From an uncultured Poribacteria bacterium (lineage in GTDB: Bacteria > Poribacteria > WGA-4E > WGA-3G): DNA of 64,000 nucleotides. The DNA is taken from positions 2,274,481 to 2,338,480 of the forward strand of contig OY282383.1 in assembly GCA_958295855.1 (NCBI GenBank), in the 5' to 3' direction. Numbering within the stretch: position 1 is the stretch's first letter; each line of letters begins with the position of its first letter. The position numbers and the translations under genes were made by a program. Positions 17,125-26,373 of the stretch are shown here, piece by piece. The notes beneath the pieces are model-generated. The model did not search any database, had not been told where the DNA came from, and saw nothing but the letters and a program-made list of their open reading frames with translations.

Positions 17125-17921
17125 ATTTGCCAAAATGTTTTCCAGAATTAAAAGAACTACTAGAGAAAATGGGGGCCCCATTCCGTCCATTTAAACCGGA
17201 AATTGACATCCGGTTGAAGAAAGAAGGAGTCCCTATATCCAAAGACCAATTTGTAATTGTTGATAGAACTCCTATATTCAGAAATCGAAAAGTTGCTCTC
17301 TATCTCCGGGATGCGTGGGCTTACCGAAAGAAATATAACAATGATCCTAAGTATCATGTTGTACATTGCAAGATACTCCAGCGTATGGAGGAAAATGGAC
17401 ACTATCACAGATTCCACGCAACAAGGCGAACGGATGGAAAGTTCCTCGTTAATCTTTCCGATACCGAGGAACTACACCCGCTTAAACTGAACATCTGTAA
17501 AAAATGTCTGGAGGTACTAGCAGAACCAAAACAATATGGTTCGGGAGTATTTCCCACAGATCCGGGAGAATTCCCTTTAGCAGATTGGTTTGAAACCTTT
17601 GATGGCAGTTATGAATCCACTCTGTTGGATCCCCCGCATGTGCAATTTGATTATTCGTCAGAAGCATGGCAATCGCGCTCGCTGGCTTGTCGCGAAAAGG
17701 CCAAGTGGGTGTGCCAGCAATGCAATATGAATCTTGAGTCCAGCCGCCATTTTCTCCATGCCCACCATAAGTGGGGCACTCGGTATAACCGCCCAGAAGA
17801 TCTGATAGCCCTCTGTATCGGTTGCCATGCGAAACAATCTGGAGGCGGGCACCAAATGTTAACAGACTCTCCAGAGCATCAAGAATTCATGGAGAAATAT
17901 GGAAAATATGGAAACAATTAA
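17121..17921 (+). CDS. HNH endonuclease, probable Zorya effector (ZorE-like)
   Basis: 266 residues. A TTG start at 17121 overlaps the zorB TGA (TTGA), with AGAGG upstream, so it is coupled to zorB. The C-terminal HNH domain is complete: C198-x2-C201, HAHH at 213-216, Asn223 in RYNRPEDL, C232-x2-CH at 235-236 and His244. The N-terminal part has a second CxxC (CKKC, 126-129) and no name I can give. In Zorya type II the third gene, zorE, encodes an HNH nuclease, so this gene fits that role by position and domain. It is inferred to cut or nick invading DNA when ZorAB is triggered. Orthology to characterised ZorE was not tested. Confidence 0.75.
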   Translation: MNLPKCFPELKELLEKMGAPFRPFKPEIDIRLKKEGVPISKDQFVIVDRTPIFRNRKVALYLRDAWAYRKKYNNDPKYHVVHCKILQRMEENGHYHRFHATRRTDGKFLVNLSDTEELHPLKLNICKKCLEVLAEPKQYGSGVFPTDPGEFPLADWFETFDGSYESTLLDPPHVQFDYSSEAWQSRSLACREKAKWVCQQCNMNLESSRHFLHAHHKWGTRYNRPEDLIALCIGCHAKQSGGGHQMLTDSPEHQEFMEKYGKYGNN

Positions 17922-18059
17922 CGTAAAGTAGCCTAAACAAGTCACGGATTTTGCTATCGGATAGCTTACTTATACGAAATTAATCTGATGAGTCACCTAC
18001 CGTGCCAAATCCACGATAACCCGCGATGTGCCGCGTACCCGCCCATAACCGACAAGCAT

Positions 18060-21000
18060 TCAGACAATCTCCCACAAAACATCATCAATCTCCCCCATAA
18101 TCCGCAGCGTCTCCGCAACTGCAACCAAAATTGCACGATACTGGCGCACCGCCGCATGACTTAACGCTTCTCCCCGCCCATCCCGAAGCCACTTCTCACA
18201 CACCTGATACGCACCAATCTCATACGCCCACACAGCCTCAGGCACATCCGTGAAATGCTGCGTAGCGTTAATCCAAACGTGTCCATCCGCATAGCGAACC
18301 TTCGAGACAACGCCATCACCTTCACCCTCAAATCGATGGCGAGGCAGCATCCTTCTTCCTGTAGGAGCGCCCTCGGGGCGCGAGACATCTTTTAGCAGAT
18401 GCCACTCAATCAAGGGCTGCCCCAACGCCGAGAGCTTACGGAAGTGAACTATATCCCGCGGCACGGCGATACGCGGAAACCCATATTTCAGGAATTCATA
18501 GTAGCGTTCACGATAGGTAGGACTATACAGTACTGCATAGATATAGGCGAGAATAGCCTCTGCTGAAACGCCTTCAGGCAACCCAAACGGTGCAGTCTGC
18601 GGCAATTTCAACTTCTCCGAGAGCGCAGCGAGAAAAGCAGGTTTGAGGTTGAGTGAACGTTCTGTTGAGAACTCCAATTCACCTGGGCCCGGATACAGGT
18701 AGAGCGGGAACACGTGTCCTGACCCGCTGCCTTGGTTTGAGATATAACTGTTTTCGGTGAGCTGGTCGGTTACCAGAGCGTGTTGCCACGCAGGCCCCGT
18801 GACAATGCGGCAGACGCAGAGGGCAATGTTGTCCCCAAGTAGATGGTGCATAATCGCGGTACGAGGCAAGCAATGAAAGCCGCGTGATTTTCCGGTGTAA
18901 TAAGTCCAGCGCGTGTCATAAGGCCGGTAGCGAATAGGTTCAACGTGTCGTTCAACGTCAGGATGACTACGCAGATCCGCTTGGGCAAGGAGAACCTGCC
19001 AATCTCGGCTATCCTTTCCCAATCTGTATTTCTCGCGCGCGGCATCTTCAGGGAGTGAAACAAAATCGACTACAGTCTCGCGCACCGATTCAGCAGTTCG
19101 ATGAAGTGTCAGTTTATCCCGCCCGGTGACAATCCCAACAGATGATGTTTGAAAGATGTCGGTAATCTCCCAACCTGCTTCATATTCTAATCGCCGTTCG
19201 GTTGCTTGCGGCACAAAGAGGTAATGGGGCGATGTTGGCACAAGTTCAGCCCACAGTGTATCTTGGACATCGGTTTCCGACAGCACACTATATTTTGCCC
19301 CTCGGCGTCCCCACATATCCGCGTAATAGATTTTTGCCGAGGCAGGAGTGTCGCGCTCTTTGACACACAACAGAATGCAAACACCTTGTAGTATGTCAAA
19401 GACGTTTTCATCTTTCTCGCCCTCGGGGACAGCTTCTGCTCTTCTATTATTTCCGTGCAAGTTGAGGAGGTAGATGGCGTTGAAACTCGTCAACAAGCTC
19501 TGCCGCATGCCACGAAATATAGGGCCATCAAGGAAGCTATTGTTGACAATATAGCCGATAACACCCTCGCCGTTTTTATCAATTCGCCACTGTGCCCACC
19601 GGATAAACTTCACATAATCCGCTTGAAGTGCTTTTGGGTTTCTCTCACCGAGTGGCTTCCCATCTACCAGTTTGTAATCCTCAATGAGTCTACCGATAAA
19701 GGTGAGTTTGCCGCGTGCATTCTTACTGGGATTCGCGGAATCTTGTGGATAGGGTGGATTACCGAGAATGACAAGAAGTGGTTTGTCGCGTTTCACTGAG
19801 AGGGCAGCGTTCGCCTCATCGGAGATAAACCCCGCAAAAGGTAAAGGCTGCTGCTTTTCTCCGGGGTCTTCCAATGTATTGGTGAGGTAGATGCTGAGGC
19901 GTTCATCGGCGCGCCACCCTTGCGCTTGCAGAAAGAGGCTCAACTTCAGATGCGCGATGGTATACGGTGCGACGAGCAGTTCAAACCCGAAAATCCGTTT
20001 GACGAGTTGCGCGTCGACATACTGCCTCCATTCCGCTGTCCCATAAGTCTCAGTGACGTAGTCGCGGATATGGTTGAGCACTGTCAAGAGAAACCCGCCG
20101 GTGCCTGTCGCGGCGTCGAGGATGAGCGTATTGTCGTCAGCGAGCCCGTCGTGTCTGTTGAGTTTCGTTTTCAGCAAGGCATCTACCGAGCGGACGATGT
20201 AGGAGATGACCTGGGGCGGGGTGTAGTAGACACCTCGATCGACGCGGCGCTGTGCATCGTATTCAGCGAGAAATGTCTCGTAGAAGTGGATGACCGGGTC
20301 TTCGAGGTGCGTTTTCGAAGCAAACGCGGTGCGGAGCATCTCTGTTGGGACGTTTCGGAGGAGCGTTGCAATATCGTCCAAAATGTAGGTGACGTTCTTC
20401 TCAAGCGTCGGTGCAGCTACGTGGTAGAAAAGCTGTATGAGGAACGGGTTTGATTTTGGGAGTGCTTCAGCGGCGGTGTGTCGCGAGAAACTCGTCGCGT
20501 TGGGCAGTGTGCAGCGTGCCGCGAACAACCCGTACGCGAGGGTTTGGGCGTACATATCCGCAAAATCGCCGCGGGTTAGCGTAGAAAGGAGCTGCTCCTT
20601 GAACGCCGCGAACATGCCGTAGATGTTGCTATTTTCATCGATGAGCGTCGTGGCGATCTGGGTTTGGAGTTCGCGCGTCCGTCTCGCGAGGTATTTTGCG
20701 AGTGCCTCTGCGGAGGTGATTTGGACATGTCCGGCATTCAGAAACCGTTCCAGGAGTGTCTCTAAATTTTCAGTACTGTCTTCAATTCGTGCTGTTGCCC
20801 GCAGCTGCCCATCTGTCCACAACTGAAAATCAACGAAATTGGTGAGTATGAAGTTATCGAGGTTTTCCTTGAAGCGTTCGTTCTGTGTTTTGGCGTGTCC
20901 TGTGAGTTTGCCCAGGTCTCTGCCGTATCCTTCAGCCTCGATATAGCCGATGGGCAGCAAACCGTCGAGCGCGATGAAGTCCGGTCTGCCGATCTGCTCC

Positions 21001-21176
21001 AGGCTTCTCGGCTCTTGCGTAAATGTGATGGTGTCTCTGCCAAAATAGTCAACGGCGAGCTCCTCAAGGAATGCTTGGAGGTGTGGAAAGAAAGAAAGTT
21101 CGGGGGTTGCCTCTGCGGTGTTTTGTGTGCGGCGTATGTTCTGTAGGTAGCGATTGCAGCGTGTTTGGAAGTCCAT
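18060..21176 (-). CDS. Single-chain restriction-modification enzyme (type IIG / type ISP-like)
   Basis: 1038 residues combining a nuclease-like N-terminus and an adenine methylase. Residues 64-82 read GRPDFIALDGLLPIGYIEAE: the PD and E positions of a PD-(D/E)XK nuclease are present, but the usual final Lys of EAK is Glu. The amino-methyltransferase core has GVYYTPPQVISYIVRS, SAM motif ILDAATGTGG near 350 and catalytic ILGNPPY near 473. The rest (about 600-1038) is a target-recognition region. A repeat is translated in frame at 18360-18389. It faces the Zorya-like genes convergently. Whether the nuclease half still cuts is uncertain; a methylase-only enzyme is possible. Confidence 0.85.
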   Translation of the reverse strand: MDFQTRCNRYLQNIRRTQNTAEATPELSFFPHLQAFLEELAVDYFGRDTITFTQEPRSLEQIGRPDFIALDGLLPIGYIEAEGYGRDLGKLTGHAKTQNERFKENLDNFILTNFVDFQLWTDGQLRATARIEDSTENLETLLERFLNAGHVQITSAEALAKYLARRTRELQTQIATTLIDENSNIYGMFAAFKEQLLSTLTRGDFADMYAQTLAYGLFAARCTLPNATSFSRHTAAEALPKSNPFLIQLFYHVAAPTLEKNVTYILDDIATLLRNVPTEMLRTAFASKTHLEDPVIHFYETFLAEYDAQRRVDRGVYYTPPQVISYIVRSVDALLKTKLNRHDGLADDNTLILDAATGTGGFLLTVLNHIRDYVTETYGTAEWRQYVDAQLVKRIFGFELLVAPYTIAHLKLSLFLQAQGWRADERLSIYLTNTLEDPGEKQQPLPFAGFISDEANAALSVKRDKPLLVILGNPPYPQDSANPSKNARGKLTFIGRLIEDYKLVDGKPLGERNPKALQADYVKFIRWAQWRIDKNGEGVIGYIVNNSFLDGPIFRGMRQSLLTSFNAIYLLNLHGNNRRAEAVPEGEKDENVFDILQGVCILLCVKERDTPASAKIYYADMWGRRGAKYSVLSETDVQDTLWAELVPTSPHYLFVPQATERRLEYEAGWEITDIFQTSSVGIVTGRDKLTLHRTAESVRETVVDFVSLPEDAAREKYRLGKDSRDWQVLLAQADLRSHPDVERHVEPIRYRPYDTRWTYYTGKSRGFHCLPRTAIMHHLLGDNIALCVCRIVTGPAWQHALVTDQLTENSYISNQGSGSGHVFPLYLYPGPGELEFSTERSLNLKPAFLAALSEKLKLPQTAPFGLPEGVSAEAILAYIYAVLYSPTYRERYYEFLKYGFPRIAVPRDIVHFRKLSALGQPLIEWHLLKDVSRPEGAPTGRRMLPRHRFEGEGDGVVSKVRYADGHVWINATQHFTDVPEAVWAYEIGAYQVCEKWLRDGRGEALSHAAVRQYRAILVAVAETLRIMGEIDDVLWEIV
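18360..18389. repeat. GTAGGAGCG-type palindrome inserted in frame in the restriction enzyme
   Basis: TGTAGGAGCGCCC and GGGGCGCGAGACATC form a palindromic unit related to the one near 43488 and 25810. It is translated as part of DVSRPEGAPTGRR, in the recognition region of the protein. Confidence 0.55.
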
Positions 21177-21303
21177 TTTGTTATTTTCCGGTCAGCCTTG
21201 TTAAGTTTGGTAATGTGGGTATGGAAAGTCTATATTTTTTCTCTTCATTAGCCTCGCTTTTACATGATACCCTTTCTGCGTTTTAAGCGCAAGTTTTTTT
21301 ATC

Positions 21304-21332
21304 TTGACAAGCCCTTTCAACGATGCTATGAT
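21304..21332 (+). promoter_or_regulatory. Promoter of hicB
   Basis: TTGACA (21304-21309), exactly 17 bp, TATGAT (21327-21332). It lies 64 bp upstream of the hicB start. Confidence 0.75.
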
Positions 21333-21396
21333 TGTGAACAAGGGTATAGTTTTTTAATTTGGAGAATCAATAATCACTAAGGAGCGGATTTCAACT

Positions 21397-21600
21397 GTGA
21401 AGCTAAAGGTCATCATTCACGAAGCTGAAGAAGGCGGATATTGGGCGGAAGTGCCATCACTCTCGGGATGTGCCACGCAAGGCGAGACGTTTGAAGAGTT
21501 GCTCGAAAACATCTATGAAGCAATTGAGGGGTGTTTATCGGTGGACGTTGCCGCTCTAGAAATCACTGAGAAAGATAGCGTGATGGAGATAGCGGTTTGA
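21397..21600 (+). CDS. hicB: HicB-family antitoxin
   Basis: 67 residues from a GTG at 21397 after TAAGGAG. It reads [20 protein letters not shown], then [20 protein letters not shown], the partial RNase-H-like fold of HicB antitoxins. In an intact pair it would bind and silence the HicA mRNA interferase. The adjoining hicA is broken, so this is probably an orphan antitoxin that may still repress its promoter or neutralise other HicA toxins. Confidence 0.85.
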   Translation: MKLKVIIHEAEEGGYWAEVPSLSGCATQGETFEELLENIYEAIEGCLSVDVAALEITEKDSVMEIAV

Positions 21601-21690
21601 AAGCACTCACCGGTAAAGCGTTTTGCCGCTTATTGGCGAAATTGTAGTACCAGTTTTGAACATGGAAGGCACACAACCGCTTGACAATGA
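21597..21690 (+). pseudogene. hicA: Broken hicA toxin remnant
   Basis: A TTG overlapping the hicB stop opens a frame reading [16 protein letters not shown] and then a TAG at 21645, a perfect HicA beginning. In another frame the same stretch continues GEIVVPVLNMEGTQPL, resembling the RIVVPVHGNKPL block near the HicA C-terminus. The central part with the catalytic His (usually GSHHxY) is missing. So the toxin appears to have lost its core by deletion plus frameshift. Confidence 0.6.
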
Positions 21691-21764
21691 AATGTCTGCA
21701 TGGTATCCTTACATGTGTCCGATGTGCTATAGAGATGCTGGTGTCATAGGCGAAGGAGAGAAAA

Positions 21765-23378
21765 ATGAAACGCTTTGGAACACAAGGCCCCGTTCATCCA
21801 GAGAAGCATTATGTTGTCAGCCGTGCTGCAGACATCGCGGATTTCATCATGCGCGTCAAAGAGGGACGCTACATCGTCATCTTCGCACCGCGGCAGACCG
21901 GCAAAACGACCTTCTTTCGATTGGCACTTGACAAGCTTACCGCCGAAGAGCCCAGCTACTTCTCAATCCAGTTGAATTTTGAGGAATATGAAGACTACGC
22001 CCCTTCCGAATTTTACGGCAGCCTCTACGAAGATATTCGTGAGAAAATAGAAAAGATTTTTCAACAGCGCGGCGAGGTACCCCCTGAGGCTTTAAGCCAA
22101 TTTTTGGAGAATATAAAACTCACCGACCATGTTTCAATGAGAAGGTTTTTTACGCATTTCGCGAGTTTTCTACCAAACCAGCAGGTTGTCGTCGTCATTG
22201 ACGAGTTTGATGCGATTCCGCGGGCGGCGGTGCGAGGTTTCCTGAGGTCGCTCCGCTATATCTACCTCTCCGACGAGGTTCGATGTCCGCATAGCTCCGG
22301 CATTGTTGGCGTGAAGAGTATCACACAACTTGACTACGACAGGTCCATCTCACCCTTCAATATCCAAGATGAGTTCAACCTTTCCAACTTCACCCTCGCT
22401 CAAGTGCAAGAGCTGCTTGGGCAATATACGGCAGAGGTCTGCCAAGCCTTCGCGCCGGAAGTCATCAAAACACTCCATAGCCAAACAGGCGGGCAACCGT
22501 TCCTCGTCAATCGATTTGCGCAGATACTCACCGAGGAATTGGACATCCCCAAGACAGAAACGATTACCATGGCGCACTTTGCAAACGCACACACATTGCT
22601 CCTTGACGAACGTAACACCAACATTGACCACCTGTTGACCAATATTCGCAGAAACCCCCGCTTTGAAACCATCCTGATGCAAATCGTCTCGTATGAAAAC
22701 AGCGTGCGATTCAACCCGGACAATGACATCATTGATGAACTCACCACGTACGGTGTCATCACGAAAGGGGTTGACAGAAGGTGTGAGATTCTCAATCCGA
22801 TTTATCTCTACCGCATCCTACAAGCGTTCAAGCCAATAGTCAACGGGTTGGAGCGCGACTACTTCCCCGAAGGCACGGAGTGCTCTGAGTACCTTACCCC
22901 GGCCGGCGAGATTGAGATGGAACAGCTCCTTGATAACTTCCGCGAGTTTATTGCCCGCGCAGGCTTCAGGATACTCCAAGTTCCCGATACTCCCCAAGAA
23001 TTCGTAGGGCAACACCTCCTCTTTGCCTATCTCGAGCAGTTCGTTGAGAGCGTGAACGGAGCAATGTACATGGAAGTCCCAACCGGCCGCGCCCGGGTCG
23101 ATCTCCTCATCCTTCACAAAGGACAGAAATACATCATTGAGACAAAGATTTGGAGAGGTGAAAGCAGTTATCAGGCAGGCAAGGCGCAGCTTGTGGCATA
23201 TCTGAAATTGGAAGGGGCAACAGAGGGGTATTATGTCGTCTTTGACCATCGTCAGGATCCAGAACCGCATGTGGAGACAGAGGCGTTGGACGGTGTAAAG
23301 ATTCGGAGTTATGTCATTCCTGTTGTGCAGGAACGTCCTTCAGGGGAACGCTCCGCTAGAAACCTTATTGAGGGTTAA
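21765..23378 (+). CDS. AAA-like ATPase fused to a PD-(D/E)XK nuclease-like domain
   Basis: 537 residues, start after GAAGGAGAG. The N-terminal ATPase has the P-loop APRQTGKTT at 41-49 and Walker B VVVVIDEFDAI near 141-151 (AAA-ATPase-like/AAA_35 type). The C-terminus carries RVDLLILHKGQKYIIETK near 444-461, the D and ExK of a PD-(D/E)XK fold, then SYQAGKAQLVAYLKLEGATE. Such fusions are common, often multicopy, and of unknown role; a part in defence or mobile-element biology is an inference from architecture and location. The last nine residues come from a repeat-like sequence. Confidence 0.8.
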   Translation: MKRFGTQGPVHPEKHYVVSRAADIADFIMRVKEGRYIVIFAPRQTGKTTFFRLALDKLTAEEPSYFSIQLNFEEYEDYAPSEFYGSLYEDIREKIEKIFQQRGEVPPEALSQFLENIKLTDHVSMRRFFTHFASFLPNQQVVVVIDEFDAIPRAAVRGFLRSLRYIYLSDEVRCPHSSGIVGVKSITQLDYDRSISPFNIQDEFNLSNFTLAQVQELLGQYTAEVCQAFAPEVIKTLHSQTGGQPFLVNRFAQILTEELDIPKTETITMAHFANAHTLLLDERNTNIDHLLTNIRRNPRFETILMQIVSYENSVRFNPDNDIIDELTTYGVITKGVDRRCEILNPIYLYRILQAFKPIVNGLERDYFPEGTECSEYLTPAGEIEMEQLLDNFREFIARAGFRILQVPDTPQEFVGQHLLFAYLEQFVESVNGAMYMEVPTGRARVDLLILHKGQKYIIETKIWRGESSYQAGKAQLVAYLKLEGATEGYYVVFDHRQDPEPHVETEALDGVKIRSYVIPVVQERPSGERSARNLIEG

Positions 23379-23536
23379 TCGGAAGCATCGCGACCAGAAA
23401 TTGCTCCCAGGGGTGTTGAGTGCACACACTGAGAAAAGGAGTAGCCAGCATGTCCATCCTTCCGCGCAGCCGAAAGCGGATTGGCGAGAACCTATCTCTC
23501 AAAATCCTGACATAGAAGGTGCCGGCCCATCTCTAT

Positions 23537-25729
23537 CTACATCCGCACATAACTTTCGCGCGGTTCATTCAGATCCGCGAGCACTTTGGCACCCACTTTA
23601 AGAAACCGCGCATTCAACATGACAAATTGCGGGTGGTATTTGCCCCTGCTTTGCAGGGGAGTGATACCTAAAGTGCGCAAAAACAGATATTCCCCCACAA
23701 ATTCAATATCTGCCGTTGACATTGTCGCGAAGCCATCGTCGGAGATGAGAAACGTGTCAGTTACACCGTTTAACTCCACCGTGAAGCCGGTTGCCAACAC
23801 ATCAGCGTCTGTGCTTACCGCAATAGGGGAAACGGTGGGGTGTTCTTCAACATGTGGTCGCATCGGAAACAGGAGCGTGTTCAGCACCACTGGCGATTCC
23901 CGATGAATACGATAGATAACGTTGTCCTTATTTAACGCTACCGTGAGATTCGTCGTATCCGTCGCACTAATAAAAAGATTACTGCGGCGCGCGGCCTGTG
24001 TCCATGCTTGCCCTGCACCAGCAGCGATGTGGTGAACTGTCCCGCTACCGAGGCAGAAAATCTGTTCCAGTGTTTGTGATTCTTCACTCAAAACGAGGTC
24101 GTGCAAGATGAAGTATTCGCCTTTAAGGTAGAAGATGGCGCGTTTGTGATGAACATCCGCAGCTTCTGGTGTTGCTTGCAGGTTTCCAAAACTTGCTGTT
24201 AAAATATGCCATTTTTCAACCCAATCAAATGTAGGGGTTGTTGTCCAGTGCGTATCAAGCGGCTCGGGTACTGATGGTATGGTGTCAAGCACGCGAACTG
24301 AACCTGTTGTCAGGTGTCGCCCGTGTGCATATAACGTCAGGTTTGAGGTGTCCGCGCTGTTAGATTTTCCCTGCGGATAAGCATCGAAAAAGAGGTATTG
24401 TGCCTCGGGTTTCCAGCTATCTCTCATGACATAACAGCCGGTCTCCGGGAGCGCGTGCGAAGTGGTATCAGGGTACGGGAAATCCTCGCGCTGAAAGCTG
24501 CTATCCACCATAGTACAGAGTTCAACCGCATCGAAGTTAAGCGCGAGGCGGGGACCGAGTGGCGGAAACGAGTAATCGGGTTGACTCAAATGGATGCATA
24601 CCGCCACCTGCTTTTCGAGTAATGTTGCAAGGTAGTAGGCACGCTCCCGCGGGTTTCCGTAAACAGACAGAAACCTAGCGAAGTCAGCGATTGCCTCAAC
24701 TTGGGCGCGGAATGTCCGGTCTCTATGGAAGCCATCAGCGTAGAAGAACGCATCGGCTATCCACTTATAGCGGCGCAGTGCCAGTATCCGAAGTTGTTCA
24801 CTTCCACGGAATTCAGGGAGCACGGACACAGCGATACCGATGTCCGTAGTTGCGGTGATAGCCGGGCTCGGATGAATAGACAGGCGGAGGAGGCATTCAA
24901 GATAGTTCTTGGCCGTGCTATAGGTATCGCATCTTTCTGATAGCGGCGTAGCTTTACGTTCAACCTGTGAATTTAAAAATTCTCTCCGAAAAGCAGTGTA
25001 CGCGGATTTTGCGGCAAGTATATCGTCTCCTAAAACGGCAGCTTTGACAGGTGCCATCCCCGGAAAATCCAAGTTAAGTTGGTAAAAGAACCCCCTATCG
25101 CTTAACGGCAAGCTGAATGCGTTTTGAAGTGTGAGGTGACGGTTCAGCACCGTGTTATAGTTTGCAATCGCTGACTCTAAAATTGGCAGCCTCAGTTCTC
25201 TTGCAAGCGAAAAGGTGACATCAAGCGGTTGAATTAGATGGAAATCCGTCGAGGCAGGTGCAGCCTCGGCGAGGGATGCTGCAATCCGCCCGAACCCAGC
25301 GAGCCGCCACAGTTCGGCTTGCGGTACCGACGCGCACACATTGCCTGCCAACGCCAATGCGGTACCCGACTCCAGTTTTTCGCGCGCAGTGGCGGCATCA
25401 GGATAGACATAGAGATACTCGGCATGTTCCAAGAGGATACGCGCCAGAGACTGCCACTCGGCATCCGTAGGCGCAATCTCCAAATCGCGCAAGCTTGCGG
25501 CAATAGCGATAGCCTCAATCACGCGCGCCGCCACAGATTCAACCCGCCACGCGGGAGTTCGTTGCGCGAATTCGATCGGGGTGGGTTGTGCTTGCGCGAA
25601 AGTAAGCAGCTCTTCAAAATCAGCAATCGGTTCCAAGACACCGATGACAGGCAGCTCCCGTTTTGCTAACGCCACCGCAAGTAGACAGACATGCGCTGGC
25701 CGGAGCGTTGTGTATTCATCTAAGGACAT
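23537..25729 (-). CDS. Heparinase II/III-like polysaccharide lyase family protein
   Basis: 730 residues, start after GGAGG at 6 bp. The N-terminal two-thirds is the alpha-helical toroid (LALRRYKWIADAFFYADGFHRD), then the beta-sandwich typical of heparinase II/III: LPETGCYVMRDSW, YAHGRHLTTGSVRVLD, KRAIFYLKGEYFILHDLVLS. No signal peptide is evident, so location is unclear. It may cleave uronate-containing polysaccharides; the substrate is unknown. A nested palindrome is translated near the C-terminus (23635-23668). Confidence 0.78.
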   Translation of the reverse strand: MSLDEYTTLRPAHVCLLAVALAKRELPVIGVLEPIADFEELLTFAQAQPTPIEFAQRTPAWRVESVAARVIEAIAIAASLRDLEIAPTDAEWQSLARILLEHAEYLYVYPDAATAREKLESGTALALAGNVCASVPQAELWRLAGFGRIAASLAEAAPASTDFHLIQPLDVTFSLARELRLPILESAIANYNTVLNRHLTLQNAFSLPLSDRGFFYQLNLDFPGMAPVKAAVLGDDILAAKSAYTAFRREFLNSQVERKATPLSERCDTYSTAKNYLECLLRLSIHPSPAITATTDIGIAVSVLPEFRGSEQLRILALRRYKWIADAFFYADGFHRDRTFRAQVEAIADFARFLSVYGNPRERAYYLATLLEKQVAVCIHLSQPDYSFPPLGPRLALNFDAVELCTMVDSSFQREDFPYPDTTSHALPETGCYVMRDSWKPEAQYLFFDAYPQGKSNSADTSNLTLYAHGRHLTTGSVRVLDTIPSVPEPLDTHWTTTPTFDWVEKWHILTASFGNLQATPEAADVHHKRAIFYLKGEYFILHDLVLSEESQTLEQIFCLGSGTVHHIAAGAGQAWTQAARRSNLFISATDTTNLTVALNKDNVIYRIHRESPVVLNTLLFPMRPHVEEHPTVSPIAVSTDADVLATGFTVELNGVTDTFLISDDGFATMSTADIEFVGEYLFLRTLGITPLQSRGKYHPQFVMLNARFLKVGAKVLADLNEPRESYVRM
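23635..23668. repeat. Nested palindrome translated in the heparinase-like gene
   Basis: GGTATTTG ... GTGATACC outer arms around CCCCTGCTTTGCAGGGG, read as GITPLQSRGKYHPQ about 30 residues before the stop. Confidence 0.8.
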
Positions 25730-25929
25730 AAGGCACCTCCGCTCTTGATTTCATAAGCGGTTTTGAGGTATAATAACAGCACCTGGGTATTTTGTCAACA
25801 GTCTCTGTAGGGGCGACATCGCGAGCACGCTTGTAAGCACACGAGCCCTCTTTTTGTAGGCACGGTTTCCAACCGCGCGCCTCAAAAACAGCACTTTCCA
25901 ACTGCGCCTACAAGAAATTGAAAAATAAT

Positions 25930-25958
25930 TTGACAAAATAAACAAATTATGCGAAAAT
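25930..25958 (+). promoter_or_regulatory. Promoter of the VOC gene
   Basis: TTGACA (25930-25935), 17 bp, GAAAAT (25953-25958), about 45 bp upstream of the start. The rest of this spacer holds decayed GTAGGCACGG / CCAACCGCGC repeat pieces (about 25805-25915). Confidence 0.55.
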
Positions 25959-26001
25959 CTTATATCCTATACCACAAATTTTAACAAGGACAGGTTTAAT
26001 A

Positions 26002-26373
26002 ATGGCATATACATTTCATCACGTCCATCTCCGGTGCGAGGACCTGGACGGGGCTATCCGTTATTATGAAGAGATGTTTGACGGCAAAGTCACCGAAAGA
26101 ATAGAGGTGAGAGGCTTACCGATTGTGCGGATGGAAATTGGCGGTGAACGGATTTTCCTCTCACCCAAATTCGGCGACATGGAAGTAGAAACTACCAGCG
26201 GTAACCCGCGCTGGGGTGTCTATCAACTCGCCTTTACCGTAGAAGATCTGGACGCAGCTGTTGCGGAACTACAAGCAAAAGGAGCAGAACTCGAAGATCT
26301 GAAACCCTCCGGCCTGATGATGGCGTTTTTCAAGGGACCCGATAACGTTCAAATTGAGCTTATTGAGGCTTAA
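26002..26373 (+). CDS. VOC (glyoxalase/dioxygenase fold) family protein
   Basis: 123 residues made of two beta-alpha-beta-beta-beta halves: HHVHLRCEDLDGAIRYYEEM at 6-25 and YQLAFTVEDLDAAVAELQAK at 75-94, ending FKGPDNVQIELIE. His7 and the final Glu are in the positions of metal ligands. Functions of the fold range from lactoylglutathione lyase to antibiotic binding; the sequence does not decide. AAGGA at 25986-25990 precedes the ATG. Confidence 0.85.
   Translation: MAYTFHHVHLRCEDLDGAIRYYEEMFDGKVTERIEVRGLPIVRMEIGGERIFLSPKFGDMEVETTSGNPRWGVYQLAFTVEDLDAAVAELQAKGAELEDLKPSGLMMAFFKGPDNVQIELIEA

Noticed and set aside
20183..20826. Several open frames opposite the restriction gene
   Set aside because: They are antisense shadows of a GC-biased coding strand with no homology.
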